Assembly: GCF_001713375.1 (NCBI RefSeq)
Contig: NZ_CP016449.1
Coordinates: 310,001-374,000, forward strand
Direction: 5' to 3'
DNA: 64,000 nt
Source of the DNA: Hydrogenophaga sp. RAC07
Lineage (GTDB): Bacteria; Pseudomonadota; Gammaproteobacteria; Burkholderiales; Burkholderiaceae_C
The position numbers and the translations under genes were made by a program. Positions 34,774 through 43,745 of this stretch are shown here, one piece after another (within the stretch, counting starts at the first letter, position 1; each line of letters opens with the position of its first letter). Under the pieces are notes generated by a model. It ran no database searches, was not told where the DNA came from, and saw nothing but the letters and a program-made list of their open reading frames with translations.

Positions 34774-35466
34774 GTGCCAGCGCATGTGGGCGCTGGTTTG
34801 TCGATCGGCTTGCACCCTTCAGGCGCAGCCTTCCTCCCCGACCACGCCGCCTTGCTGGTGGCCGACGTGCACCTGGGCAAGGCCGCGAGCTTTCGCCGCC
34901 TCGGTGTGCCGGTGCCCGCCGGTTCCACCGCCACCACGCTGCAAGCCCTGGGTGACGCACTCACTTCACTCGGCGACACACCGGTGCAACACCTCGTGTG
35001 CCTGGGCGACCTGCTGCACGCCGCTCGCGGGCGAAGCCCGGAGCTCAATGCCGTGGTCGGGCAGGCATTGACCGGGTGGCGTGGCAGGTGCCCCGGTCTG
35101 CGTGTGCACCTGGTGCGCGGCAACCACGACCGCGCCGCAGGCGATCCGCCGCCCGAATGGGGCATCGAACTGCAAACAGAACCCTGGGTGATGGGGCCCT
35201 GGGCCCTGAGCCACGAACCGCAGCCCGTGGCTGGCGCCTACACCCTGGCTGGTCACTGGCATCCCTGCATCGGTTTGAGAGGCGGCGCGCGCGAGCGCCT
35301 GCGCCTGCCCTGTTTCTGGTTCGGCGACCCGGCGCACCACGCGGTCGTTGTGCTGCCCGCCTTCGGCGACTTCACCGGCATGCACCCCATCCAGCAGCGC
35401 CCGGGTGACCGGGTGTGGGCGGTGGCGGACGAGGCGGTGCGTGAAGTGCCCGAGAACCTGCGCTGA
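34774..35466 (+). CDS. pdeM: Ligase-associated DNA damage response phosphoesterase (PdeM-like)
   Basis: A 230-aa calcineurin-like metallophosphoesterase. Metal-binding motifs are VADVHLGKAASFRRLGVPVPAG, CLGDLLHA, VRGNHDR, and the C-terminal LAGHWHPC. The KAASFRRLGVPVPAGST extension is typical of the PdeM group, which in many genomes sits with an ATP-dependent DNA ligase and an Lhr-type helicase. Neither is in this window. The start is a GTG at 34774; the frame is open a little further upstream into the slmA stop region, so a non-ATG start nearer slmA cannot be excluded. Confidence 0.82.
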   Translation: MPAHVGAGLSIGLHPSGAAFLPDHAALLVADVHLGKAASFRRLGVPVPAGSTATTLQALGDALTSLGDTPVQHLVCLGDLLHAARGRSPELNAVVGQALTGWRGRCPGLRVHLVRGNHDRAAGDPPPEWGIELQTEPWVMGPWALSHEPQPVAGAYTLAGHWHPCIGLRGGARERLRLPCFWFGDPAHHAVVVLPAFGDFTGMHPIQQRPGDRVWAVADEAVREVPENLR

Positions 35467-35547
35467 GTTTTTAGGGCCTCAGGCCTAAACAAAGTCCCCA
35501 CAAAAAGCGCTGGAGGTGCGCACGGGCCGGGTTTTGCGGTAAAAATA

Positions 35548-35559
35548 GAACGACCGTTC
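35548..35559. promoter_or_regulatory. Probable TetR-type operator upstream of the beta-oxidation operon
   Basis: GAACG-AC-CGTTC forms a 12-bp inverted repeat 29 nt before the regulator start, embedded in an A/T-richer patch (ATA ... ATTAT). Its position and ACGACCGT core are typical for an autoregulated TetR-family acyl-CoA-responsive repressor. Confidence 0.55.
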
Positions 35560-35587
35560 GATTATTCGGAAAACCCACCCGCCCCGC

Positions 35588-36295
35588 ATGAGCACCACCC
35601 CCTCCGCCCGCCGTCCCCGCGCCGACTCCTCGGCCCACAAGCCGCTGCAAAAAGGCCAGCAGACCAAAGCCGCCATCGTCGATGCCGCGCTGGGTCTGGC
35701 CACGCAGATCGGGCTGGAAGGCCTGTCGATCGGGGCGCTGGCCGAGGTCATGCAGATGAGCAAGTCGGGCGTGTTCGCGCACTTTGGTTCGCGCGAGGAA
35801 CTGCAGATTTCGGTGGTGCGCGAGTACCACACGCGCTTTGAAGAAGAGGTGTTCTACCCCGCGATCAATGCGCCGCGCGGCCTGCCGCGCCTGCGCATGC
35901 TGTTCGACAACTGGATGAAGCGCACCTCGGTCGAGATCGATTCGGGCTGCATCTACATCAGCGGCGCGGTCGAGTTCGACGACCGGCCCGGCCCGGTGCG
36001 CGATGCGCTCGCGAGTTCGGTCAACACCTGGCTCTCGGCCATGCGCCGCGCGGTCGACATCGCGATTGAAGAGGGGCATCTGGCGCCCGACACCGACGCC
36101 GCGCAGATGGCCTTCGAAATCCACGCGCTGATCCTGGCGCTGCACTACGAGGCGCGCTTTCTGCGCAGCCCCGACTCGGCCAGCCGCGCCGTGCGCGCGT
36201 TCGAGAACATCGTTACCCGCTTCGGCAACACGCAGGCACCTGCGCCCCGCAAGACCGCCACCAGATCGCCAGCCGCTGCACGCACGCAGGGCTGA
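35588..36295 (+). CDS. TetR-family regulator of the beta-oxidation operon
   Basis: A 235-aa repressor-type protein. The helix-turn-helix is KAAIVDAALGLATQIGLEGLSIGALAEVMQMSKSGVFAHFGSREELQISVVREY. The ligand domain is TetR_C type (CIYISGAVEFDDRPGPVRDALASSVNTWLSAM). The N- and C-termini are basic, disordered Arg/Ala/Pro tails. It is the first gene of a cluster encoding acyl-CoA dehydrogenase, hydroxyacyl-CoA dehydrogenase/hydratase, thiolase and thioesterase. It is therefore probably a fatty-acid-degradation repressor released by acyl-CoA, comparable to FadP/FadR-like regulators (inference). Confidence 0.85.
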   Translation: MSTTPSARRPRADSSAHKPLQKGQQTKAAIVDAALGLATQIGLEGLSIGALAEVMQMSKSGVFAHFGSREELQISVVREYHTRFEEEVFYPAINAPRGLPRLRMLFDNWMKRTSVEIDSGCIYISGAVEFDDRPGPVRDALASSVNTWLSAMRRAVDIAIEEGHLAPDTDAAQMAFEIHALILALHYEARFLRSPDSASRAVRAFENIVTRFGNTQAPAPRKTATRSPAAARTQG

Positions 36296-36338
36296 TCTCC
36301 CTTTCGTTTTTTCGCAAACCCAGCACAGGAGTTTCCCC

Positions 36339-38135
36339 ATGCCCGTTTACAACCCGCCCCTGCGAGACATGCAGTTTGTGATGCACGAAGTGCTCAAGGT
36401 CACCGACGACCTCAAGGCCATCCCGGCCCATGCCGACATCGACGCCGACACCATCAACGCGGTGCTGGAAGAGGGCGGCAAGTTCGCCTCCCAGGTGATC
36501 TTCCCGCTGAACATCAGCGGCGACACCGAAGGCTGCAAGCTCGACCAGAAGACGCACGAAGTCACCACGCCCAAGGGCTTCAAGGAAGCCTACAAGACCT
36601 ATGTGGACGGTGGCTGGGCGGCGCTCTCGTGCGACCCCGCGTTCGGCGGCCAGGGTCTGCCGTTGGTGGTGAACCAGTGCATGTACGAAATGATGAACTC
36701 GGCCAACCAGGCCTGGACCATGTACCCGGGTTTGACGCACGGCGCCTACGCTTCGCTGCACACCTTCGGCACCGACGAGCAGAAAGCGACCTACCTGCAC
36801 AAGATGACCAGCGGCGAGTGGACCGGCACCATGTGCCTGACCGAGCCGCATTGCGGCACCGACCTGGGCCTCATGCGCACCAAGGCCGAGCCACAACCCG
36901 ACGGCACCTACAAGCTCACCGGCAACAAGATCTTCATCAGCGCCGGTGAACACGACATGGCCGAGAACATCATCCACCTGGTGCTCGCACGCCTGCCCGA
37001 CGCGCCTCCGGGCATCAAGGGCGTGAGCCTGTTCATCGTGCCCAAGTTCAACGTGAACAAGGACGGCACGCTGGGCGAGCGCAACGGCATCTATTGCGGC
37101 GGCCTGGAGCACAAGATGGGCATCCACGGCAACGCCACGGCGCAGATCGTCATCGATGGCGCCATCGGCACGATGGTGGGCCAGCCCAACAAGGGCATGC
37201 AGGGCATGTTCGTGATGATGAACGCCGCGCGCCTGGGCGTGGGCAACCAGTCGCTGGGCCTGACCGAAGTGGCTTACCAGAACGCACTGGCTTACGCGAA
37301 GGACCGCATCCAGATGCGCAGCCTGACGGGCCCCAAGGCCAAGGACAAACCAGCCGATCCGATCATCGTGCACCCCGACGTGCGCCGCATGCTGCTCACC
37401 GCCAAGGCCTACGCCGAAGGCGGCCGCGCACTGGCCATCTTCTGTTCGGTGCTGCTGGAGAAGGTGCACAACCACCCCGACGAGAAGGTGCGCAAGGACA
37501 GCGACGACATGCTCTCGCTGCTCACGCCCATCACCAAGGCCTTCCTGACCGACAACGGCTTTAATGCCGCCACGCAATGCCAGCAGGTGTTCGGTGGCCA
37601 CGGCTACATCAAGGAATGGGGCATGGAGCAGTTCGTGCGCGACGCCCGCATCAACATGATCTACGAGGGGACCAACACGATCCAGAGCCTGGATTTGCTG
37701 GGCCGCAAGGTGCTGGGCAACAACGGCGCCACGCTCAAGAAGTTCGGCAAGCTGGTGGGCGCGCTGGTGATAGAAGAGGGCGTCAACGAGAAGATGGCCG
37801 AGTTCATCAACCCGTTGGCCATCCTGGGTGAGCAGATCACGAAGTTCACCACCGAAATCGGCTTCAAGGGCCTGCAGAACGCCGACGAAGTGGGCGCTGC
37901 CGCGGTGGACTACTTGCGCGTCGCCGGCCACCTGGTGTTCGGCTATTTCTGGGCCCGCATGGCGCAGGTAGCGTTGCGCGAAATCGCGGCAGGCAACACC
38001 GACCCGTTCTACGTGGCCAAACTGCAGACCGCACGCTTCTACTTCGCCAAGCTGTTCCCCGAGACCGCGACGCTGATGCGCACCGCGCGTTCGGGCAGCA
38101 AGGTGCTGATGGACACGGACGCAGCGCTGGCGTAA
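36339..38135 (+). CDS. Acyl-CoA dehydrogenase (long-chain type)
   Basis: A 598-aa FAD enzyme, longer than typical 380-aa acyl-CoA dehydrogenases because of N- and C-terminal extensions, as in the DUF/AcylCoA_DH_ox group. Key segments are [67 protein letters not shown], and [45 protein letters not shown], with the likely catalytic Glu in YEGTN. It catalyses the first step of fatty-acid beta-oxidation. A purine-rich AGGAG precedes the ATG. Second gene of the TetR-led operon. Confidence 0.93.
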   Translation: MPVYNPPLRDMQFVMHEVLKVTDDLKAIPAHADIDADTINAVLEEGGKFASQVIFPLNISGDTEGCKLDQKTHEVTTPKGFKEAYKTYVDGGWAALSCDPAFGGQGLPLVVNQCMYEMMNSANQAWTMYPGLTHGAYASLHTFGTDEQKATYLHKMTSGEWTGTMCLTEPHCGTDLGLMRTKAEPQPDGTYKLTGNKIFISAGEHDMAENIIHLVLARLPDAPPGIKGVSLFIVPKFNVNKDGTLGERNGIYCGGLEHKMGIHGNATAQIVIDGAIGTMVGQPNKGMQGMFVMMNAARLGVGNQSLGLTEVAYQNALAYAKDRIQMRSLTGPKAKDKPADPIIVHPDVRRMLLTAKAYAEGGRALAIFCSVLLEKVHNHPDEKVRKDSDDMLSLLTPITKAFLTDNGFNAATQCQQVFGGHGYIKEWGMEQFVRDARINMIYEGTNTIQSLDLLGRKVLGNNGATLKKFGKLVGALVIEEGVNEKMAEFINPLAILGEQITKFTTEIGFKGLQNADEVGAAAVDYLRVAGHLVFGYFWARMAQVALREIAAGNTDPFYVAKLQTARFYFAKLFPETATLMRTARSGSKVLMDTDAALA

Positions 38136-38169
38136 ACCATTGCTGGCCGACCACCACCAGGAGACTTCC

Positions 38170-38607
38170 ATGATCAAGACCGTTCTGAGCACCACCCTGC
38201 TGCTGGCCTCGCTGTCCGCGTTCGCGCAGATGTCGCCGGTGGGCCTGTGGAAGACCATCGACGACGACACAAAAAAAGAGAAGTCCCTGGTGCGCATCAA
38301 GGAGACCAACGGGGTCTTCAGCGGCACCATCGAGAAGCTCCTGGATCCCGACAGCAAGCAGGACGCGGTGTGCGACAAGTGCACCGACGACCGCAAGGAC
38401 AAGCCGGTGCTGGGCATGACCATCCTTCGCGGCCTGAAGGCCAGCGAAGGCGATGCCACGGTGTTCGAGGGCGGCACCATCGTCGACCCCAACAACGGCA
38501 AGGTCTACCGCACGCGCCTCAAGCCGGTGGAAGACGGCAAGAAGCTGGAGATGCGCGGCTACATCGGCCCGTTCTACCGCACACAGGTGTGGCTCCGGGT
38601 GGAGTGA
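38170..38607 (+). CDS. DUF2147 domain secreted protein
   Basis: A 145-aa protein with a Sec signal (MIKTVLSTTLLLASLSAFA) and a DUF2147 domain: SPVGLWKTIDDDTKKEKSLVRIKETNGVFSGTIEKLL, a CDKC pair of cysteines, KPVLGMTILRGLK, DPNNGKVYRTRLKPVEDGKKLEMRGYIGPFYRTQVWLR. The fold is a lipocalin-like beta barrel of unknown function. It lies between the acyl-CoA dehydrogenase and FadN-like genes, a placement I recall from other Comamonadaceae. A periplasmic lipid-handling role is speculative. Confidence 0.85.
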   Translation: MIKTVLSTTLLLASLSAFAQMSPVGLWKTIDDDTKKEKSLVRIKETNGVFSGTIEKLLDPDSKQDAVCDKCTDDRKDKPVLGMTILRGLKASEGDATVFEGGTIVDPNNGKVYRTRLKPVEDGKKLEMRGYIGPFYRTQVWLRVE

Positions 38608-38638
38608 GCGCACCTCGTCCAGTCAACATGGAAAAACA

Positions 38639-41038
38639 ATGAACCGATTTCAAGTGAAAAAAGTCGCCGTGCTCGGCGCGGGCGTGATGGGCGCGCAGAT
38701 CGCTGCGCACCTGGTCAACGTCAAGGTGCCGGTGGTGCTGTTCGACCTGCCTGCGAAAGAAGGCCCGAAGAACGGCATCGTCACCCGCGCCATCGACAAC
38801 CTCAAGAAGCTCAAGCCTTCGCCGCTGGGCGTGGCGTCTGATGCCGACCTGATAGTCCAGGCCAACTACGAAGAGCATATGGAGCAGTTGAAGGACTGCG
38901 ACCTGATCATCGAGGCCATCGCCGAGCGCATGGACTGGAAGCTCGACCTCTACACCAGGATCGCGCCCTTCATCGCACCGCACGCCATCGTCGCGTCCAA
39001 CACCTCGGGCCTGTCGATCACGAAACTGTCCGAGGTGCTGCCCGAGGCGATCAAGCCGCGCTTCTGCGGCATCCACTTCTTCAACCCGCCGCGCTACATG
39101 ACGCTGGTGGAGCTGATCGCCACGCCAACCACCGAGCCACAGATCCTCAACGACCTGGAGACGTTCGTCACCAGCGGTCTGGGCAAGGGTGTCGTGCGCG
39201 CCAAGGACACGCCCAACTTCATCGCCAACCGCATCGGCATCGCCGGCATGCTGGCCACGATGAAAGAGGTGGAGAACTTCGGCCTCTCGTTTGATGTGGT
39301 CGACGACCTCACCGGCAAACGCCTGGGCCGCGCCAGCAGCGGCACCTTCCGCACCGCCGACGTGGTGGGCCTGGACACCATGGCCCATGTGGTCAAGACG
39401 CTGCAGGACAACCTGAGCATCGACACCGATCCGTTCTACGGCAGCTTCGGCACGCCGCCGGTGCTGGCCAAGCTGCTGGAGCTCAAGAACCTGGGCCAGA
39501 AGACCAAGGCTGGTTTCTTCAAGAAGGTCGGCCGCGACATCCTGCGTTTCGATCTCGAGAGTGAAGACTACGTGCCCGCCGGCGAGAAGGCCGACGAGGT
39601 GTACGGCCGCATGCTCAAGCGCCCGGCCGCCGAACGCCTGAAGCTGCTGCGCAACGCCGAAGGGCCGCAGGGCCAGTTCTTGTGGGCGATTCTGCGCAAC
39701 AGCTTCCACTACGCCGCCGTGCATCTGGCCACCATCGCCGACACCGCGCGGGACGTGGACCAGGCCATGCGCTGGGGCTTCGGCATGAAGCAGGGTCCGT
39801 TCGAGCTCTGGCAGGAAGCCGGCTGGCTGGACGTGGCGAAGATGGTTCAGGAAGACATCGACGCGGGCAAGGCGCTGAGCAGCGCGCCGCTGCCCGAGTG
39901 GGTGTTCAAGGGCCCGGTGGCCGAAGCGGGTGGCGTGCACACCGCGCAGGGTTCGTGGAACCCCACCACCGGCGAGTTCCAGGGCCGCCTGCAGTTGCCG
40001 GTCTACCAGCGCCAGCATTTCCCCGAGCTGCTGCTCGGCGAAGCCGGCCCGAAGTTCGAGACCGCTGGCACAACGATCGAAGAGAACGATGCCATCCGCA
40101 TCTGGACCCTGGACGAGCAGGTGTTGATCGCCAGCATCAAGACCAAGATGCACGCCATCAGCCCCGAGGTTTGCGAAGGCCTGATGGCCGCCGTGGACCT
40201 GGCGGAGAAGGAATACCAGGGCCTGGTGGTCTGGTCGGGCGACGAGCCCTTCAGCGCCGGCGCCGACCTGCAAGCCATGCTGCCGGCTTTCATGGCCGTG
40301 GGTGTGAGTGCGATCGAAGACGCCGAAGGCTTCATGCAGCAGACCATGCTGCGCCTGCGCTACGCCAACGTGCCGGTGGTCAGTGCCGTGCGCGGTCTGG
40401 CGCTGGGCGGCGGTTGTGAACTGGCCGTGTACAGCGCGCGCCGCGTGGTGCACATGGAGAGCTACATCGGCCTGGTGGAAGTGGGCGTGGGTCTCGTGCC
40501 CGGCGCCGGTGGTCTCACTTACATCGCCCGCCGCGCGGCCGAGAACGCGGAAACGTCCACCGGCAAAGACCTGCTGCCCTTCCTCACCGAAGGCTTCACC
40601 GCCGCGGCGATGGCCAAGGTCGGCACCAGCGCGCTGGAGTCCCGCAAGCTCGGCTTCGTGCTGCACTCGGACGTGATCGTGCCGCACAAGGACGAACTGC
40701 TGTTTGTTGCCATCAACGAAGCGAAGGCCTTGTTCAACGGGGGCTACCGCGCACCGCACAAACGCCTGTTCCCGGTGGCCGGCCGCGACGGCAAGGCCAC
40801 CATCCTGGGCAGCCTGGTCAACATGCGCGACGGCGGTTTCATCAGCCAGCACGACTTCCACATTGCGTCGCTGATCGCGAACGTGGTGACCGGTGGCGAC
40901 GTGGAGCCCGGCACGCTGGTGAACGAGGACTACCTGATGACGTTGGAGCGCCGGGCCTTCTGCTCGCTGATCGTGCACCCCAAGACGCAGGAGCGGATTC
41001 TGGGGATGTTGAACACGGGCAAGCCGGTGCGGAATTGA
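38639..41038 (+). CDS. 3-hydroxyacyl-CoA dehydrogenase/enoyl-CoA hydratase (FadN-type)
   Basis: A 799-aa bifunctional beta-oxidation enzyme with the dehydrogenase first and hydratase last, the reverse of FadB. The NAD-binding fold starts at once (KKVAVLGAGVMGAQIAAHL). The catalytic region has CGIHFFNPPRYMTLVELI and KDTPNFIANRIG. The C-terminal crotonase domain has VVWSGDEPFSAGADLQAML and SAVRGLALGGGCELAVYSARRVVHMESYIGLVEVGVGLVPGAGG, with the two Glu/oxyanion glycines conserved. Order and size match Bacillus FadN. The ATG at 38639 follows a tiny upstream ATG-TGA unit. Operon mate of the acyl-CoA dehydrogenase and thiolase. Confidence 0.92.
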   Translation: MNRFQVKKVAVLGAGVMGAQIAAHLVNVKVPVVLFDLPAKEGPKNGIVTRAIDNLKKLKPSPLGVASDADLIVQANYEEHMEQLKDCDLIIEAIAERMDWKLDLYTRIAPFIAPHAIVASNTSGLSITKLSEVLPEAIKPRFCGIHFFNPPRYMTLVELIATPTTEPQILNDLETFVTSGLGKGVVRAKDTPNFIANRIGIAGMLATMKEVENFGLSFDVVDDLTGKRLGRASSGTFRTADVVGLDTMAHVVKTLQDNLSIDTDPFYGSFGTPPVLAKLLELKNLGQKTKAGFFKKVGRDILRFDLESEDYVPAGEKADEVYGRMLKRPAAERLKLLRNAEGPQGQFLWAILRNSFHYAAVHLATIADTARDVDQAMRWGFGMKQGPFELWQEAGWLDVAKMVQEDIDAGKALSSAPLPEWVFKGPVAEAGGVHTAQGSWNPTTGEFQGRLQLPVYQRQHFPELLLGEAGPKFETAGTTIEENDAIRIWTLDEQVLIASIKTKMHAISPEVCEGLMAAVDLAEKEYQGLVVWSGDEPFSAGADLQAMLPAFMAVGVSAIEDAEGFMQQTMLRLRYANVPVVSAVRGLALGGGCELAVYSARRVVHMESYIGLVEVGVGLVPGAGGLTYIARRAAENAETSTGKDLLPFLTEGFTAAAMAKVGTSALESRKLGFVLHSDVIVPHKDELLFVAINEAKALFNGGYRAPHKRLFPVAGRDGKATILGSLVNMRDGGFISQHDFHIASLIANVVTGGDVEPGTLVNEDYLMTLERRAFCSLIVHPKTQERILGMLNTGKPVRN

Positions 41039-41059
41039 GGTGATGTCTTCGGTGTGCGT

Positions 41060-41145
41060 GCCCCCATCCCGGCCTTCCCCCAGAGGGGGAAGGAGCGGAT
41101 CCCGGTTGACCCCTTCCCCCTCTGGGGGAAGGTAGGGATGGGGGC
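41060..41145. repeat. Inverted pair of 34-nt palindromic repeats upstream of the DUF559 gene
   Basis: The unit reads GCCCCCATCCCGGC, then CTTCCCCC-AGA-GGGGGAAG. A forward copy is at 41060-41093 and a nearly exact inverted copy at 41112-41145, separated by 18 nt. Each unit forms its own 8-bp hairpin and the pair can form a long one. A third copy is at 41522-41555. The arrangement resembles REP/BIME-type elements. Confidence 0.85.
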
Positions 41146-41164
41146 TCTTCGCCAGCAAGCAACC

Positions 41165-41587
41165 ATGCAGAACCAAGCCACCCCCAAAGCCAGAGTCAAC
41201 GCCCGCGCCTTGCGCCGGGACATGACCGACGCCGAGCGCAAGCTGTGGTCGGGGCTTCGGGGTGAACAACTGGGTTTCAAGCTCCGGCGCCAACATCCAC
41301 TGGGCAACTACATCGCCGACTTTGCCTGCCTTGAACCGAAGCTCATCATCGAGCTCGATGGCTCGCAGCATGCCGACAACCAGACTTACGACCTTGCACG
41401 GGACACGTTCTTCAAGGCCCAGGGCTTTGCCGTGATGCGCTTCCCGTCGAACGCACCGTTTCAGAACCTCGATGGCGTGCTGTGCGCCATCCTTCATCAA
41501 CTCAACATGTTGGCGGGCGTTGCCCCCATCCCGGCCTTCCCCCAGAGGGGGAAAGGGCCAGACACCGCACAAGGAGCGAACCCATGA
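41165..41587 (+). CDS. DUF559 domain endonuclease-like protein
   Basis: A 140-aa protein of the Vsr/restriction-like DUF559 family. Signature segments are ARALRRDMTDAERKLWSGLRGEQLGFKLRRQHPLGNYIADFACLEPKLIIELDGSQHAD, containing the D-x(n)-E-x-D catalytic residues of PD-(D/E)XK-like nucleases. The rest, YDLARDTFFKAQGFAVMRFPSNAPFQNLDGVLCAI, is equally typical. The last 22 residues are encoded by the downstream copy of the flanking repeat. Its stop overlaps the thiolase ATG. It breaks an otherwise pure beta-oxidation operon, and flanking palindromes suggest it arrived as a small cassette. Cellular function is unknown. Confidence 0.85.
   Translation: MQNQATPKARVNARALRRDMTDAERKLWSGLRGEQLGFKLRRQHPLGNYIADFACLEPKLIIELDGSQHADNQTYDLARDTFFKAQGFAVMRFPSNAPFQNLDGVLCAILHQLNMLAGVAPIPAFPQRGKGPDTAQGANP
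41522..41555. repeat. Third copy of the palindromic repeat, at the 3' end of the DUF559 gene
   Basis: Same orientation as the first copy at 41060 and identical for about 32 nt (GCCCCCATCCCGGCCTTCCC, then the AGA hairpin loop), then one extra A. It lies inside the DUF559 reading frame and about 30 nt before the thiolase start, so it defines the right edge of the inserted unit. Confidence 0.85.
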
Positions 41588-42792
41588 GCAAACAGATCCA
41601 AGACGCCTACATCGTCGCCGCCACCCGCACCCCCATCGGCCGTTCGCACAAGGGCTCCTTCAAGCACCTTCGGCCCGACGACCTGCTGGCGCTTGCGCTG
41701 CGCTCCGCACTCAGCCAGGTGCCCACGCTGGACCCCAAGGCCATTGAAGACATCATCTGCGGCTGCGCGATTCCCGAAGCGCAGCAGGGCCTGAACGTGG
41801 CGCGCATCGGTGCCATCCTGGCCGGGCTGCCGCACAGCGTGGGCGGCATCACCGTCAACCGTTTCTGCGCCTCGGGCCTGTCGGCCCTGCAGATGGCGGC
41901 CGACCGCATCCGCGTGGGTGAGGCCGACGTGATGATCGCGGCCGGCACCGAGAGCATGAGCATGGTGCCCATGATGGGCAATTCGCCCAGCCTCTCGCCC
42001 ACCATCTTCACCAACACCGACGACGTGGAGAGCTACGGCATCGCCTACGGCATGGGCCTCACGGCCGAGAAGGTGGCGCAGCAGTGGAAGGTCTCGCGCG
42101 ACGCGCAGGACGCGTTCGCCGTGCAGTCGCACCAGCGCGCCGTGCTCGCCATGAAGAACGGCGAGTTCACCGACGAGATCACGCCGGTGGAAGTGACCGA
42201 ACGCAGCGTCGATCTGGAGAGCGCCGACGTCACCACCACCACCCGCACCGTGAGCCTGGACGAAGGTGCACGGCCCGACACCTCGCTCGAAGGCCTGGCC
42301 AAGCTGCGCACCGTGTTTGCCGCGCGCGGCTCGGTCACCGCCGGCAACAGCTCGCAGACCAGCGATGGCGCGGGCGCGCTCATCCTGGTGAGCGAAGCCG
42401 CCCTGAAGCGCTACAACCTCACACCGCTGGCGCGTTTCGTGAGCTACGCCAGCCGTGGCGTGCCGCCGCACATCATGGGTGTGGGCCCGATCGAAGCCAT
42501 ACCCGCCGCGCTGAAATACGCCGGTCTGAAGCAGGACGACATCGACTGGTTCGAGCTCAACGAGGCCTTCGCCGCGCAGTCGCTCGCCGTCATGAACACG
42601 CTGGGCCTGGACCCGAGCAAGGTGAATCCCATGGGCGGTGCCATCGCATTGGGCCATCCACTGGGCGCCACCGGTGCCATCCGCGCAGCCACCGTGGTGC
42701 ACGCGCTCAAGCGCCACAACAAGCGCTACGGCATGGTCACGATGTGCGTGGGCATGGGCCAAGGGGCCGCCGGGATCATCGAGCGCGTGTAA
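41584..42792 (+). CDS. fadA: Acetyl-CoA C-acyltransferase (3-ketoacyl-CoA thiolase)
   Basis: A 402-aa thiolase for the last step of beta-oxidation. The nucleophile is Cys95 in VNRFCASGLSAL, followed by GTESMSMVPMMGN, NEAFAAQSLAVMNTLGLDPSKVNPMGGAIALGHPLGATGAIRA (catalytic His) and CVGMGQGAAGIIERV (catalytic Cys). It has an AAGGAG ribosome site. The start overlaps the DUF559 stop, and its natural partner is the FadN-type enzyme just upstream of the inserted nuclease gene. Degradative thiolase is favoured over biosynthetic PhaA by length and context. Confidence 0.93.
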   Translation: MSKQIQDAYIVAATRTPIGRSHKGSFKHLRPDDLLALALRSALSQVPTLDPKAIEDIICGCAIPEAQQGLNVARIGAILAGLPHSVGGITVNRFCASGLSALQMAADRIRVGEADVMIAAGTESMSMVPMMGNSPSLSPTIFTNTDDVESYGIAYGMGLTAEKVAQQWKVSRDAQDAFAVQSHQRAVLAMKNGEFTDEITPVEVTERSVDLESADVTTTTRTVSLDEGARPDTSLEGLAKLRTVFAARGSVTAGNSSQTSDGAGALILVSEAALKRYNLTPLARFVSYASRGVPPHIMGVGPIEAIPAALKYAGLKQDDIDWFELNEAFAAQSLAVMNTLGLDPSKVNPMGGAIALGHPLGATGAIRAATVVHALKRHNKRYGMVTMCVGMGQGAAGIIERV

Positions 42793-42793
42793 A

Positions 42794-42869
42794 CACGCCT
42801 CCTCCGCGCCGCTTCGCGTCACCCCCAGGGGCGGCGCCAGCGGCCCGGCAAAGCCGGTTCCGCGGCGCC
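42794..42869. repeat. Diverged GC-rich intergenic repeat between thiolase and thioesterase
   Basis: A 76-nt GC-rich block (CTCCGCGCCGCTTCGCGTCA, then CCCCCAGGGG, then CGGCCCGGCAAAGCCGG). Its layout is like the coaX-flanking elements: a CGCTxCGCG segment, a C5/G4 hairpin, then a GGCNNNGCC palindrome. I take it as a diverged member of the same family. It could attenuate transcription into the thioesterase gene. Confidence 0.55.
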
Positions 42870-42890
42870 ACTGGAAGGAGACACGTCGCC

Positions 42891-43697
42891 ATGACGCTTC
42901 ATGTTTTTGATCAAGCCATCGCCCTGCAACCGCTCGGCGACGGGCGCTTCACCGGCAACACCTCACCCGCCTACGCCAACATGGTTGGCCCGTTCGGCGG
43001 TGTCACGGCCGCCACCGCGCTGAGCGCCGTGCTGCAACACCCGGACCTGTTGGGCGAGCCGGTGGCGCTCACGGTGAACTACGCCGCGGCGCTGGCCGAC
43101 GGCCCGTTTGAAGTGATCGCCCGAGCCGCCCGCAGCAACCGATCCACCCAGCACTGGGTGGTGGAGATCGTGCAGTCTGGCGAGACCGTGCTCACCGGCA
43201 CGGCGCTCACCGCTGCGCGTCGCGACACGTGGAGCGTGGACGAACTGGCCGCGCCCGACATGCCCACGCCCGATGCGGTGGGCAAGCCCAACATGGCGGC
43301 GCCGGTGGAATGGGTCAAACGCTATGACATCCGCATCACCGAAGGCGCGATTCCCACCGCGTGGGACGGCGGTGGTGACGCCAGCCGCACCACGCTGTGG
43401 ATGCGCGACGAACCCGCGCGCCCACTGGACTTCTGCAGCCTCGCCGCCATGGCCGACGTGTTCTACCCACGCGTGTGGCTGCGCCGCGCCACGCGGGTGC
43501 CGGCGGGCACGGTGTCGATGACGGTGTATTTCCACGCCGGCTCCGCGCAGTTGGCCGCTGCCGGCGCGGGCTGGCTGAAAGGGCAGGCGCAGGCCCAGGC
43601 ATTTCGCAACGGCTTTTTCGACCAGACCGCGCAGGTCTGGAACGAAGCCGGCCACTTGCTGGCCACCACGCACCAGGTGGTGTACTTCAAGGGCTGA
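42891..43697 (+). CDS. Acyl-CoA thioesterase, double hotdog fold
   Basis: A 268-aa thioesterase with two hotdog repeats. The N-terminal repeat has GRFTGNTSPAYANMVGPFGGVTAATALSAVLQHPDLLGEPVALTVNYAAALADGPFEV, and the C-terminal repeat ends AHGS-like SAQLAAAG ... NGFFDQTAQVWNEAGHLLATTHQVVYFKG. This matches the TesB-like acyl-CoA thioesterase group, which hydrolyses acyl-CoA to free acid. GAAGGAG lies upstream of the ATG. It is the last gene of the beta-oxidation cluster before the effector-like gene on the other strand. Confidence 0.8.
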   Translation: MTLHVFDQAIALQPLGDGRFTGNTSPAYANMVGPFGGVTAATALSAVLQHPDLLGEPVALTVNYAAALADGPFEVIARAARSNRSTQHWVVEIVQSGETVLTGTALTAARRDTWSVDELAAPDMPTPDAVGKPNMAAPVEWVKRYDIRITEGAIPTAWDGGGDASRTTLWMRDEPARPLDFCSLAAMADVFYPRVWLRRATRVPAGTVSMTVYFHAGSAQLAAAGAGWLKGQAQAQAFRNGFFDQTAQVWNEAGHLLATTHQVVYFKG

Positions 43698-43745
43698 TCA
43701 GAACCCGGTCGGGTCAGGTCGCGCCACCGGGCGCGCGCACCGGCT

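Noticed and set aside
38519..41572. Very long open frame on the minus strand (about 1017 codons) opposite the FadN-type gene
   Set aside because: It is a GC-rich antisense shadow: the plus strand encodes a full dehydrogenase/hydratase and the nuclease gene, and the antisense translation is His/Ala/Val-rich without any domain.
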